In this document: positions 24,873-34,425 of the stretch, one piece after another
Numbering within the stretch: the stretch's first letter is position 1
Layout: each line of letters starts with the position of its first letter
The notes under the pieces: generated by a model
The model's input: the letters and a program-made list of their open reading frames with translations, nothing else
What the model was told of the DNA's origin: nothing
Databases searched by the model: none
From: an uncultured Pseudomonadales bacterium
Lineage (GTDB): Bacteria > Pseudomonadota > Gammaproteobacteria > Pseudomonadales > Azotimanducaceae
Reading direction: 5' to 3'
NCBI GenBank assembly: GCA_958296165.1
Contig: OY282447.1
Span: 124,001-188,000 of the forward strand
DNA length: 64,000 bases
Made by a program: the position numbers and the translations under genes

Positions 24873-26105
24873 TCAGTCTATCCTTATGCCAAATCGAAAC
24901 CAAGCGTTGTAGTAGCGAATTACCTCCCAACAGGTGTCGCTCAAAGCGTTTGTATCGTCATCCTGACACCAGATGTTCACCCGCCTCTGCAAGTCCCGAA
25001 AGTCGATATTGATAGACCCGATCTGACGCAACAGACGATCAAGAAACCCATCCCATATGGTGTGCAATGCAACTGATCCATATAGGACGAATCCACTAAA
25101 AACGATTGTCGTGTGGGCGTTGCGAAGGACTATTTCCCTGATGAGGGCTTCCAGCTCATCCTTATGTCCGTCAAAATACTCGTGCTCTCGGACAACGACC
25201 AAGACGGTCTTTCTGCGGATGCCATTCAGCAAATCTCTCTTGAAATCCTTGCCGCTCTCTAGCACAGCGTTCAATTGCGCAAGTATTGCCGAATTTACGT
25301 TTCGATCAAAGCACGCCTCGAACAAAGTGTCGTGATAATCAACGATAAATTGCATGGGCGTTACAACCTTAGTGGAGAGTTGTAGTCGTCCATTTGAGAC
25401 TGCTTTCTCTATCTTAGTTCTCAATTTGTAGTCGCATGTGATGAACCAGCCGCACTTATTTAGCTCTGCGAGATAGACGCCCCAAGCGTCCTTCAAGTCG
25501 TTAAAACGTCGCGGGCTGTAACTCTCCGGACTGGAGCTTGTCGTGACTCTGGCCAATTCTACAAATCGTTGGCTAGAATTTTCGTCCTTGAACATACGCA
25601 ACAGGAAGTCGCCCCTGGCTTCCCGCAGAATATCCATCGACACCGGAGTAATGGGAACTTCAATTGGATTGTTAAACAACGGGCTATCCGTCGCTCTCAT
25701 GCGCATCCATCCTACCGGATCAGCGAAGAACGTAAATCCATCTAGCACCTCCTTGTGAACGCTAAGAAGTGCTATGCCAACAATATCAAGAGCGAGCGCC
25801 CATGCCGTCCCTTTGAGTGCCAAACGCACATCCTTATGATTGGGACCTTCATCACCTTTGGACGCGACCATTTGTATTAGACGATTGACCATATCCTTTT
25901 CCGAATCTCGTGGCATAGAATCAACAACTGCCATCAATGAGTTCGATGGCAGCAACCACTCATCCGGCGTGTGAATCTGCGGATCGTATTCATATGCTTT
26001 AAGGAATCGGTCGGGTTTTACGCAATACCCGTATGCAACCATTTGATCTAGAAACACCCTCCTATCATCGATAGGCGGGGCTTGTAGTTCTCCTTCTTGG
26101 ATCAT
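24873..26105 (-). CDS. Low-GC cargo protein of unknown function with a PIN-like stretch
   Basis: 410 residues, unrecognised. The base composition is markedly lower in GC than all neighbours, indicating separate transfer. The segment LNKCGWFITCDYKLRTKIEKA ... VVTPMQFI near residues 230-265 resembles the last strands of a PIN nuclease domain, where an Asp is followed by a helix and a TPxxF motif. The rest has no visible motif or membrane segment. It stands alone between copy 2 and transposase debris. A defence or toxin role is only a guess. Confidence 0.65.
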   Translation of the reverse strand: MIQEGELQAPPIDDRRVFLDQMVAYGYCVKPDRFLKAYEYDPQIHTPDEWLLPSNSLMAVVDSMPRDSEKDMVNRLIQMVASKGDEGPNHKDVRLALKGTAWALALDIVGIALLSVHKEVLDGFTFFADPVGWMRMRATDSPLFNNPIEVPITPVSMDILREARGDFLLRMFKDENSSQRFVELARVTTSSSPESYSPRRFNDLKDAWGVYLAELNKCGWFITCDYKLRTKIEKAVSNGRLQLSTKVVTPMQFIVDYHDTLFEACFDRNVNSAILAQLNAVLESGKDFKRDLLNGIRRKTVLVVVREHEYFDGHKDELEALIREIVLRNAHTTIVFSGFVLYGSVALHTIWDGFLDRLLRQIGSINIDFRDLQRRVNIWCQDDDTNALSDTCWEVIRYYNAWFRFGIRID

Positions 26106-26231
26106 GTCCCTTCACCAGCTCTGCGTGTCGCTTCCCGGTTGAACTGCTCTCATTGCTGTCGCATTAGCAGGGACGGAAAGGGGGCTTGGATCGTCCTGCA
26201 CTGCTAAGATCGTGTTCTGAGAAAACCAACC

Positions 26232-26835
26232 GGAACACAGGGGATCCAAGCCCAGGGCGCACAATAGCACGGTATTCGCACAGCTGCTCAAGCTGGTGCC
26301 GAGACATGATTTCGAGGGGCTGGCGAGGGAGCACGGATCGGGCCGCAAGGCGCGCAAGCTGACGCGGCGGAGCCAGTTCGTGGCGATGGGATGGCGCAGC
26401 TGGCGGGCCGGAGCAGCCTGCGGGACATCGTGTCGAACCTGTCGGCGCAGTCGCGCAAGCTGTGCCACCGGGCATCGGGGAGGTGTCGATGTCGTCGCTG
26501 TCGCGGGTGAACGCGGACAAGCCGTGGGAACTGTACGAGGCGCTGTTCGGGCGGCTGCTGTCGCGCTGCCAGGCGTCGTCGCCGGGCCACGGGTTCAGGT
26601 TCAAGAACAAGCTGCATTCGCTGGACGCGACAGTGATCGACCTGTGCCTGCCGATGTTTTCGTGGGCGAAGTTCCGGCGCGCGAAGGGGGCGCTGAAGGT
26701 TCACGTGGGGATGGATCACGAGGGCCGTCTGCCGACGTTCGTGACCGTGACGGAGGGCCGGACGTCGGACATCGAAGTAGCGCGGACGCTGCGCCTGCTG
26801 GGCTTCGCCCGGACGCGGCGCGGCCTGGCGCCGGC
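26232..26835 (+). pseudogene. IS4-family (DUF4372 type) transposase remnant
   Basis: One frame (from about 26256) reads STVFAQLLKLVPRHDFEGLAREH, the typical DUF4372 N-terminus. A frameshift then leads to SLSRVNADKPWELYEALFGRLL ... HSLDATVIDLCLPMFSW, the first catalytic-Asp region, and HVGMDHEGRLPTFVTVTEG. The gene stops matching at about 26830, where it joins another element. It is frameshifted and truncated, hence non-functional. Confidence 0.75.
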
Positions 26836-26837
26836 AC

Positions 26838-27028
26838 ATGGTGCGACGGCTGACGCCGGTCTCCCTCAAGGCGGCCGGCGCGGCGCAGCCGGCCCCGCGC
26901 AGTTCGTCGTACCAGCGGATCGCCGACAGGCGCTCGCGGGCCTCGGCCGGCAGGTCGGCGTCGTCGACCTTGAAACTGCGGTACGATCGCGTCCGCATCG
27001 ATTCGATCTTCATGGTTCGGGTGTCCAT
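26838..27028 (-). pseudogene. N-terminal remnant of a second transposase/integrase
   Basis: On the minus strand a Met-rich start (MDTRTMKIESMRTRSYRSFK) is followed by a helix-turn-helix segment with LRETGVSRRTM. This looks like the N-terminal DNA-binding domain of an rve-type transposase (IS481/IS3-like). It loses similarity after about 60 residues, where it meets the IS4 remnant. The exact IS family is uncertain. Confidence 0.5.
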
Positions 27029-27066
27029 TCAGTTGGGTTTTGCGTTCACTGAAGGCTACCCGATCC

Positions 27067-27099
27067 GGCGCCGGCGGCGGGTCTTCCGTCGCCGGCGCC
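27067..27099. terminator. Perfect 10-bp GC inverted repeat
   Basis: GGCGCCGGCG at 27067-27076 pairs with CGCCGGCGCC at 27090-27099 around a 13-base loop. No T-run follows. It could be an IS end or a factor-independent-like hairpin separating debris from copy 3. Confidence 0.35.
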
Positions 27100-27150
27100 G
27101 CCTCGGCCAATCATGGCCGGGACTGTGCCAAATCTATCTGAGCCGGCACA

Positions 27151-27268
27151 GCCGCGTGTACGGGGTTTACCGGGTTCTACTTGCTCACTCCCGACACTTC
27201 CCGCTGACCTACAATCCGCCGTACAGCCGCCCCGCGCAGAACAAGAGCCCAAGGAGGCGAGCCGACCC
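27151..27268 (+). promoter_or_regulatory. Class A leader of array copy 3
   Basis: Matches the leader of copy 1 almost base for base from GCCGCGTGTACGGGG onward. The candidate -10 TACAAT is at 27210-27215. Confidence 0.5.
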
Positions 27269-29834
27269 ATGCGCACACGAACAGCAGGCATCCTGCCCGT
27301 CTTCCTGCTGGCCGCGGCATTCGCGGGCGGCGAAACACAGACGGTACCGCTGTTCGCTCCGGCGGACGACGGCGTCCGGCAGGGATTCACGCGGGTCGTG
27401 AATCTCTCAAACCGCAGCGGCAGGGTCTCCGTCCGCGCCTATGACGACGCCGGCGTCCTGCGCCGTACTTCATTCCGCATCGCCGCATCCGCGGTGCATC
27501 ACTTCAACTCAGACGACCTGGAGAACGGCAGCGCCGCCAAAGGCATCGCCGGCATCGGCAACGGCGCAGGCAACTGGCGTCTCCTGTTGGACAGCGATCT
27601 GGCAATCACGGCGACCGCGTACCTGCGCACCGACGACGGCTTTCTCACCGCGATGAACAACACGGTGGAACGGGGGCCTGACTCGATTTACCGGGTCATG
27701 ACCTTCAATCCCGCCTCGAACGTGAACCAGAGGAGCATGCTCCGGCTGATCAATCAGTCAGGAGAAGCGACCACGGTGACCGTACGGGGCATTGACGATC
27801 GCGGCGTACAGGGAGACCGTCCCGTGACCGTCACGCTGCGCCCGAACGGCGCACGCACCCTGACCTCGAATGAACTGGAGGCCATGGGACTCGGCAACGG
27901 CAGCGGTAAGTGGCGATTACTTGTCACGGCACCGGAGATGCTCACCGTCATGTCCCTCATGAGTACCAGGGTCGGCTACCTGACCAACCTCTCCTCGGCA
28001 CCGGAAGGTACCGGCGTCTCACTGTTCACCGCCGCCACGGCGGGCAGACAGAGTTTCGTGCGGATTATCAACCGGTCAGCGGAAGCGGGCACCGTGACGG
28101 TACACGCCACGGATGACTCGGGGACGGTGCGGGGCTACTTCACCATCCCCATCGGCGCCAATCAGGTGCAGTACTTCAACTCGGACGACCTGGAGAACGG
28201 CAATGCCGGCAAAGGCATCGCCGGGGTCGGCGACGGCACCGGTCACTGGCGGCTGACGGTCTCCAGCGATCTGGACATACAGGCACTCGCCTACATGCGC
28301 ACCACGGACGGCTTTCTCACCGCGCTCCACGATATCGTGGACGCTCCGGGACGAACGCACCAGGTACCCATACTCAACCCGGGCAGTAACACCGACCGGG
28401 AGAGCAGCCTGCGAATCGTCAACGCCACGGATGCCGTGACCACGGTCACCATCCGCGGCTATGACGACCGCAATGCCGAAGGCGACAACACAATCCGCGT
28501 CACCCTGTGGGGCAACGAGGTGAAAACCTTCACCGCCAAACAGCTGGAGGACATGGGACTCGGAGACGGCAGCGGTAAGTGGCGATTACTCGTCACGGCG
28601 AGCAATCCCGTCATGCTGATGTCTCTGATGAGTACCACGACCGGTCACCTGACCAACCTCCTCCTACACGCAAGACGGCACCCGGGTCATCATTGAACCC
28701 GTAACGGCATCGTTCACCTACGAGGAGGACGACGGCATTCCGTTCGGCATTCGCTTTGACGCCACCGCGTCCAACGGCGATATCGTTGACTACGCCTGGG
28801 ACTTCGGGGAGGACAGCCGGTGGGTTGACGCCACGACCGGCACCGGTCCGACCCCCCTGTTTGTCTACGACAGTGTCTGGTTCTTCGGGGGTACCCGGGG
28901 CGCTCACCTCGGCTACGAGGGTCGCTACCCCGCCACGACGACCTACCCGGTCACCCTGACCGTTACCGACCGCTCCGGCGCGACCGCCACGCATGCCAAG
29001 CAGATCGTCGTGACCAACACCCTGTCCTTCGCCGGCATGCGCGACCTCATCGGCCGCATCGCCGACGGCGGCGGGCACCGCGGGAAACTCATCATCTCGG
29101 AGTTGGATGCCGGCGAGGCGTTCGAGGGCAGCCACGCCCAGCAGACGGTGTACGTGAGCATGAAAGAGGAGGGGGTGCCCGCGGCAAACATCCATGTGCA
29201 TGGTCCGGGGATCACGAACCAGCGCGTGCTCGGTCCGCACGGCATCCTGACCCACCCGGACAACGCCGCCCTGCGCGCCGAGACCCTGGTGGTGAACCGG
29301 TCGGTACGACCCGCCTTCAATGCGCTTGCTGTGCAGCCCATCGCCGCGCACAACATCATATTTGTGGCGAGTGCCGGCAACCTTGATCCCGACATCGTGG
29401 CGTGCGGTCCGACTGACCCGCGCATCCGTGATTTCTGGCGGTCTGACCATCCGTACTTCTCCTGTGGTGGCGGTCGCGGTAGCACCTATGCCAACACCAT
29501 GGCCGCGGTCAGAACCGGCAAGGTGCTGATGGCGACCGCGGCGGTGCGCGAACAGGACGGCACGGTCGTGCCGAATACCGGTGTCCTGATGTGCGGCGAC
29601 ACCAGGGAGCAGTGCTTCGCGGTGGAGCAGTCGGGGATTACCTCGGCATCGGCGGCAGCACTCAGTGCGGCGGTGTTCCACCTCTTCCAGACCTATGAGG
29701 ATGCGGATGATGTGGTGCACGCGCTGACGTCGTGCGCAACGGATATCGGGGAGCCCGGTGTTGACCGTGAGTTCGGTCAGGGACTCGTTGACTTCCGCTG
29801 CACCGAAGCGATGATGCCGGTTGTTGATCGGTGA
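27269..29834 (+). pseudogene. Array copy 3: frameshifted chimera of the copy 1 and copy 2 types
   Basis: Residues 1 to about 464 are almost identical to copy 1. At about 28659-28663 one extra C (CTCCTCC versus CTCTCC in other copies) shifts the frame, and the original frame ends at 28694-28696. The downstream frame continues the PKD and C-terminal domains to 29834. From about 28812 the sequence switches from copy 1 type to copy 2 type (GEDSRWVD rather than GEDSQFVS). Total length fits an 854-residue protein plus one base. An internal ATG at 29010 could yield a 274-residue C-terminal fragment, but that is unproven. Confidence 0.8.
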
Positions 29835-29943
29835 TCGTTCTTCTTTCGCCTGACAGGACGACTTGCGCTAGGGTCGGCTCGCCTTCGACGCGGGGCCACA
29901 ATGCCGAAAGGAGTTGCCGAAGTGAAGCAGAGGGGTTGACGAA

Positions 29944-30513
29944 ATGAATTTGGTTCTTGTGGCGAGCGCAATCGTGCTCTCGTCTATGGTCGTTGTGACC
30001 GCGGTTTCCGTTTGGCTGGCCTGGGAATACAGCTTCCTTCGTGTTACGAACGTGGGAAACGACAACAAGGATGCGATCAGGCATTTCCTAGCTGTGCTTG
30101 GCCAAGCGGAGCATGAGTTGCTGGTACACGACGATGGCGACGATACTGAGGGCACGCTATATGAGGACGAAGACACGGTGCAGGCCGTGCGCGAGCGCTT
30201 GCGGACATGTCCCGACTTGAAGATACGCTGTCTGTTGAATTTCAAAACTAATGTCCGCATGGCGGGCCTAAGCGAGGAATACGGCAGTAGGTTCCAAGTG
30301 CGGTACCTCCATCAACGGCCCGCCGAGGATATCCACTTCAAGATCGCCGATGGCGGGAAGATGGCGTATTTGTCCATCCACGCGAAAGGCGTCACCGAAC
30401 GGCAGGGCCAAGTCATTGAAGACATGGGTGCCCGCGCGTATGTGCGGAAACACCGTCTAGGCGGCTTGATCGAAGACTTCAACGATGGTTTCAGCAGGGC
30501 CCAATCAGCGTGA
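29944..30513 (+). CDS. Membrane-anchored PLD-like protein (paralogue 1)
   Basis: 189 residues. A single N-terminal transmembrane helix (about 3-26) is followed by a cytoplasmic-size domain. VHDDGDDTEGTLYEDE near 60 is followed by LKIRCLLN near 97 and HFKIADGGKMAYLSIH near 137, which has the H-x-K-x2-D shape of a phospholipase D HKD motif. PLD-like enzymes need two HKD halves, so a dimer would be expected. Its stop overlaps the next gene (ATGA). The same two-gene unit occurs, diverged and inverted, at 35251-36176. Confidence 0.7.
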   Translation: MNLVLVASAIVLSSMVVVTAVSVWLAWEYSFLRVTNVGNDNKDAIRHFLAVLGQAEHELLVHDDGDDTEGTLYEDEDTVQAVRERLRTCPDLKIRCLLNFKTNVRMAGLSEEYGSRFQVRYLHQRPAEDIHFKIADGGKMAYLSIHAKGVTERQGQVIEDMGARAYVRKHRLGGLIEDFNDGFSRAQSA

Positions 30514-30842
30514 CGCTATTGCCCGATTTGCTCCCCCCGATGCAGCACTACGCACTGTTTGCTGCCGCACTGGCCTTGTTTTCGTTGTCGATCACGCAGA
30601 ACAAGAGGCGACTTAGCGTTTGGGTGTGGCTCGTGATGTTGGTGCTGCCAGTCGCCCAAATAGCATGGTCGTTGTGGGAAACAGTACGAGAGGCCGACTC
30701 CAATTGGCTGATTGCCCAAGCACTAGTTCATGGCGGGGCGATTGTGTTTGTCTCGGCAATAGTGCTGATTGTAGCGAGTCAGTCCGGCAGCACGCTGCAA
30801 AAGCGAGTGAGGCTCGAGCCGACTGTTGGGCCGACTTCGTAA
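30510..30842 (+). CDS. Small three-helix membrane protein paired with PLD-like protein 1
   Basis: 110 residues with about three hydrophobic segments (13-29, 37-52, 72-91) and short charged loops. Its ATG overlaps the PLD-like stop by four bases, so the products are made together. Near its start it shares PPMQxY with its counterpart at 35251-35586. No known family was recognised; an inner-membrane partner of the PLD-like protein is the likely role. Confidence 0.65.
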   Translation: MTLLPDLLPPMQHYALFAAALALFSLSITQNKRRLSVWVWLVMLVLPVAQIAWSLWETVREADSNWLIAQALVHGGAIVFVSAIVLIVASQSGSTLQKRVRLEPTVGPTS

Positions 30843-31002
30843 GTAAGTGCTCAGGCGCGAGGTGCCGTCCCGAAGGGCGACGTCCTGCCTTCCCCTAGAG
30901 GAATCCCGTCAGGGGTTCTTGACCGATGTCCGGTCGCGCATGCGTCGTGGCATACGGGTCAAGCCCCCTCCTCTCCATCCGCCCGTCGGCACCCGCGCCC
31001 CA

Positions 31003-31137
31003 GTCCTTTGCGGACGCCGCCGAGCGGCAGGTGTTGCGCGGACCCGGGCGTCCTGCGCGACACGCTTTCCGCTGACCTACAATCCGCCCGTAAAGCCGCC
31101 CGGCGCAGAACAAGAACCCAAGGAAGCGAGCCGAACC
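31003..31137 (+). promoter_or_regulatory. Class B leader of array copy 4
   Basis: Shares the class B block with copies 2 and 5. TACAAT is at 31078-31083. The ribosome site is AAGGAAG rather than AAGGAGG and may be weaker. Confidence 0.5.
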
Positions 31138-33116
31138 ATGCACACACGAACGGCAGGCATCCTGCCTGTTTTCCTGCTGGCCGCGGCACTCGCGGGCGGC
31201 GAAACGCAACCGGTGCCGCTGTTCGCTCCGGCGGACGACGGCGTCCGGCAGGGATTCGCGCGGGTCGTGAACCTCTCGAACCGCAGCGGCACGGTCTCCG
31301 TCCGCGCCTACGACGATGCCGGCGTCCTGCGCCGGACTTCGTTCCGCATCGCCGCATCCGCGGTGCATCACTTCAACTCGGACGACCTGGAGAACGGCAG
31401 CACCGCCAAAGGCATCGCCGGCATCGGCAACGGCGCCGGCAACTGGCGTCTCCTGCTGGACAGCGATCTGGCAATCACGGCTGCCGCGTACCTGCGCACC
31501 GATGACGGCTTTCTCACCGCGATGAACGCAACGGTGGACAGGGGGCCGGACGTCCACCGGGTCATGACCTTCAATCCCGCCTCGAACGCGGACCGGGAGA
31601 GCATGCTCCGGCTTGCCAACCTGTCGGATCGGGCGGCGACGGCGACCGTGCGGGGCGTCGACGACGGCGGCGCGCCGGGGGACCGTCCCGTGACGGTCGC
31701 GCTCCGCCCGAACGGCGCCGCCACCCTGACCGCGAAGGAACTGGAGGACGGCGGGCTCGGCGACGGCAGCGGCAAGTGGCGCCTGCTCGTCACGGCGCCG
31801 GAGGCGATCGCCGTCATGTCCCTCATGAGCACCGGAACCGGCCACCTGACCAACCTCTCCTCGGCGCCGGAAGGCACCGCCGTCCCGCTGTTCACCGCCG
31901 CCACGGCGGGCAGACAGAGTTTCGTGCGGATCGTCAACCGGTCGGCGGAAGCGGGAACCGTGGTGGCATACGCCACGGACGACTCGGGCGCCCGATACCA
32001 TGGCTACGAGCCGGCGTTCACCCTCCCCGTCGGCGCCAATCAGGCGCTGCACTTCAACTCCGACGACCTGGAGAACGGCAACGCCGACAAGGGCATCGAG
32101 GGCGTCGGCAGCGGCGCCGGCCACTGGCGGCTGCGCTTCTCCAGCAACAGGGACATCCAGGTTCTCGCCTACATGCGCACCGAGGACGGCTTTCTCACCG
32201 CGCTGCACGACGTGGTGGGCTATCCGGGACGGGAGCACCAGGTGCCCATGCTCAACCCGGGCAGCAACGCCGACCGGGAGAGCAGCCTGCGGATCGTCAA
32301 CGCCACGGATGCCGCGACCTCAATCACCATCCGCGGCTACGACGACCGCAATGCCGAAGGCGACCGTACGGTACGCGTCACCCTGCGGGGCAACGAGGCG
32401 AAGACCTTCACCGCCAGACAGCTGGAGGACATGGGACTCGGCGACGGCAGCGGCAAATGGCGGCTGCTCGTCACGGCGAGCAATCCCGTCACGCTGATGT
32501 CGCTCATGAGCACGAAGACCGGTCACCTGACCAACCTCTCCTACACGCCGGACGGCACCCGGGTCATCATCAAACCCGTGACGGCATCGTTCAGCTACGA
32601 GGAGGACGACGGCATCCCGTTCGGCATTCGCTTTGACGCCACCGCGTCCAACGGCGACATCGTCGACTACGCCTGGGACTTCGGGGAGGACAGCCGGTGG
32701 GTTGACGCCACGACCGGCACCGGTCCGACCCCCCTGTTCGTCTACGACAGTGTCTGGTTCTTCGGGCGCACCCGGGGCGACCGCCTCGGCTACGAGGGCC
32801 GCTACCCCGCCACGGCGACCTACCCGGTCACCCTGACCGTCACCGACCGCTCCGGCGCGACGGCCACGCATGCCAAGCAGATCGTCGTGACCAACACCCT
32901 GTCCTTCGCCGGCATGCGCGACCTCATCGGCCGCATCGCCGACGGCGGCGGGCACCGCGGGAAACTCATCATCTCGGAGTTGGATGCCGGCGAGGCGTTC
33001 GAGGGCAGCCACGCCCAGCAGACGGTGTACGTGAGTATCCGTGTTGCAAGTGTCGATTTTGGAGCTGTATGTAGACACACCTCTCGAGGTTGGCCGTCGC
33101 TGCGGTCTTCGGAGTG

Positions 33117-34238
33117 TCAGGCAGGGGCTGGAAGCAGGTCGGAGGTGCCGTGCGGCGGTTGGGCGCCCGCGGAGTCGGGGCGGGCTGGCGGCTGGCCCTT
33201 CGGGCCTTGGCTGCAGTCGCCGAGGCTCCCTTCGCCAAGACCCGAAGGGCCGCCGGCTTCCTCGGCCGCCTCCGCGGGCGGAGCGGCGGCCGGCTCGTCG
33301 CCCGCTCGCGGCGTCCAGAGCCGGTTCTGGCGGAGCAGCGCGTTGGCCAGCAGCAGGAGCTTGCGCATGACGGCGACCAGCGCCACCTTCGGCGGCTTGC
33401 CGCGGCCGATCAGGTCGCGGTACTTGCGGCCGAGATCGGGGTTGTGCCGGACGGCGGCGACGGCCGCCATGTAGAGCAGGCGGCGCACGCGCGCGCGACC
33501 GCCCTGGATGAAGCGCTTGCCCTGCCACTGGCCGGATTCGCGCGCCACCGGCGCAAGGCCGGCCAGACTGGCCGCCGCCTTGGCGTCGAGGCCGCCCAGT
33601 TCCGGCATCGCCGCCAGCAGCCCGGCCGCCGTGGCCTTCCCGATGCCCGGAATGGAGGCCAGCGTCTCGGCGCGGCGCGACAGCCCTTCGTCGCCAGCCA
33701 GCGTCCGCGCGATCGCCGCTTCGACGGCCCGGAGCTGCCGGTCGATCTGCTCCAGCCGCCGCCGGCACTGCTGCCCGAGCAGCGCCACGCGCAGGCCCTT
33801 GCGGCGGTTCAGCGCCGCCACCCGGTCCCGCGCCAGCGCCTCGCGCGCAACCGTCAGGTCGCCCAGGTCGCGCAGCGCCCTGCCCGGCGGCTCCGTCGGC
33901 CGCAGATCCAGCGCCGCGCCCATCCGCGCCAGAACCGCGGCGTCCGCCGCGTCCGTCTTCGCGTTGCGCCCCATCGACTGCGCGAAGCGCCGCGCCCGCA
34001 GCGGGTTCGCCCGCGCCAGCGGCAGACCCGCCTCGGCGAGCGCCTCCTCGAAGTCCCTGTGGTAGCGCCCGGTGGCCTCGTAGACCACGCAGTCCGCCGC
34101 GCCGATCCAGACCGCCAGCTCCTTGAACCCGGCCGCGTCGTTGCCGAACTGCGCCGCCTCGCCGGTGCGCAGCCGGTGCGCGTCCAGGCGCGACTTCGAG
34201 ATGTCCACGCCGACCGTGTTGGCTGTATCCTGCTTCAT
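33117..34238 (-). CDS. IS110-family transposase (DEDD recombinase)
   Basis: 373 residues from ATG 34238 with GGAGGAAGGAAG upstream. The N-terminal RuvC-like DEDD domain shows GVDISK (Asp), VVYEATGRYH (Glu) and KTDAADAAVLA (Asp-Asp). The C-terminal transposase_20 domain has SIPGIGKATAAGLLA near 215 and AGLAPVARESGQWQGKR near 250 with the expected Ser. The C-terminal Pro/Gly/Ala-rich tail after about 325 is longer than typical. The frame is open well upstream of the ATG, but that part lies in the interrupted gene. Confidence 0.88.
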   Translation of the reverse strand: MKQDTANTVGVDISKSRLDAHRLRTGEAAQFGNDAAGFKELAVWIGAADCVVYEATGRYHRDFEEALAEAGLPLARANPLRARRFAQSMGRNAKTDAADAAVLARMGAALDLRPTEPPGRALRDLGDLTVAREALARDRVAALNRRKGLRVALLGQQCRRRLEQIDRQLRAVEAAIARTLAGDEGLSRRAETLASIPGIGKATAAGLLAAMPELGGLDAKAAASLAGLAPVARESGQWQGKRFIQGGRARVRRLLYMAAVAAVRHNPDLGRKYRDLIGRGKPPKVALVAVMRKLLLLANALLRQNRLWTPRAGDEPAAAPPAEAAEEAGGPSGLGEGSLGDCSQGPKGQPPARPDSAGAQPPHGTSDLLPAPA

Positions 34239-34249
34239 CTTCCTTCCTC

Positions 34250-34425
34250 CCGTGCTTGTCTTGCGAGCCACGATGCTCATGTATCCGTTCGGGACGCAGA
34301 GGGAAGACGGCGGCCGACCAAACTCACTTGCGGCCGAGCATGGAACGGTCCGACCACCGCCTGCCCTGCGGCGCTTCAAAAGGGCGCCGCAGGGTGGGAC
34401 CCTCCCGAAGGCCCACGGGGAATCT
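34250..34425 (-). ncRNA. Predicted IS110 bridge RNA (left-end non-coding segment)
   Basis: Read on the minus strand, the segment starts with an 11-bp perfect stem (34384-34394 with 34364-34374). It then has CATGCTC (34336-34342) matching the left target plus core, and GTGAG (34323-34327) complementary to the right target. A later loop has ACGGATA (34282-34288), equal to the element's right-end donor TATCCGT on +, and AAGACAAG (34255-34262), the complement of its left-end donor. The order LTG, RTG, LDG, RDG and the CT core are those described for IS621. Exact ends are uncertain. Confidence 0.6.
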
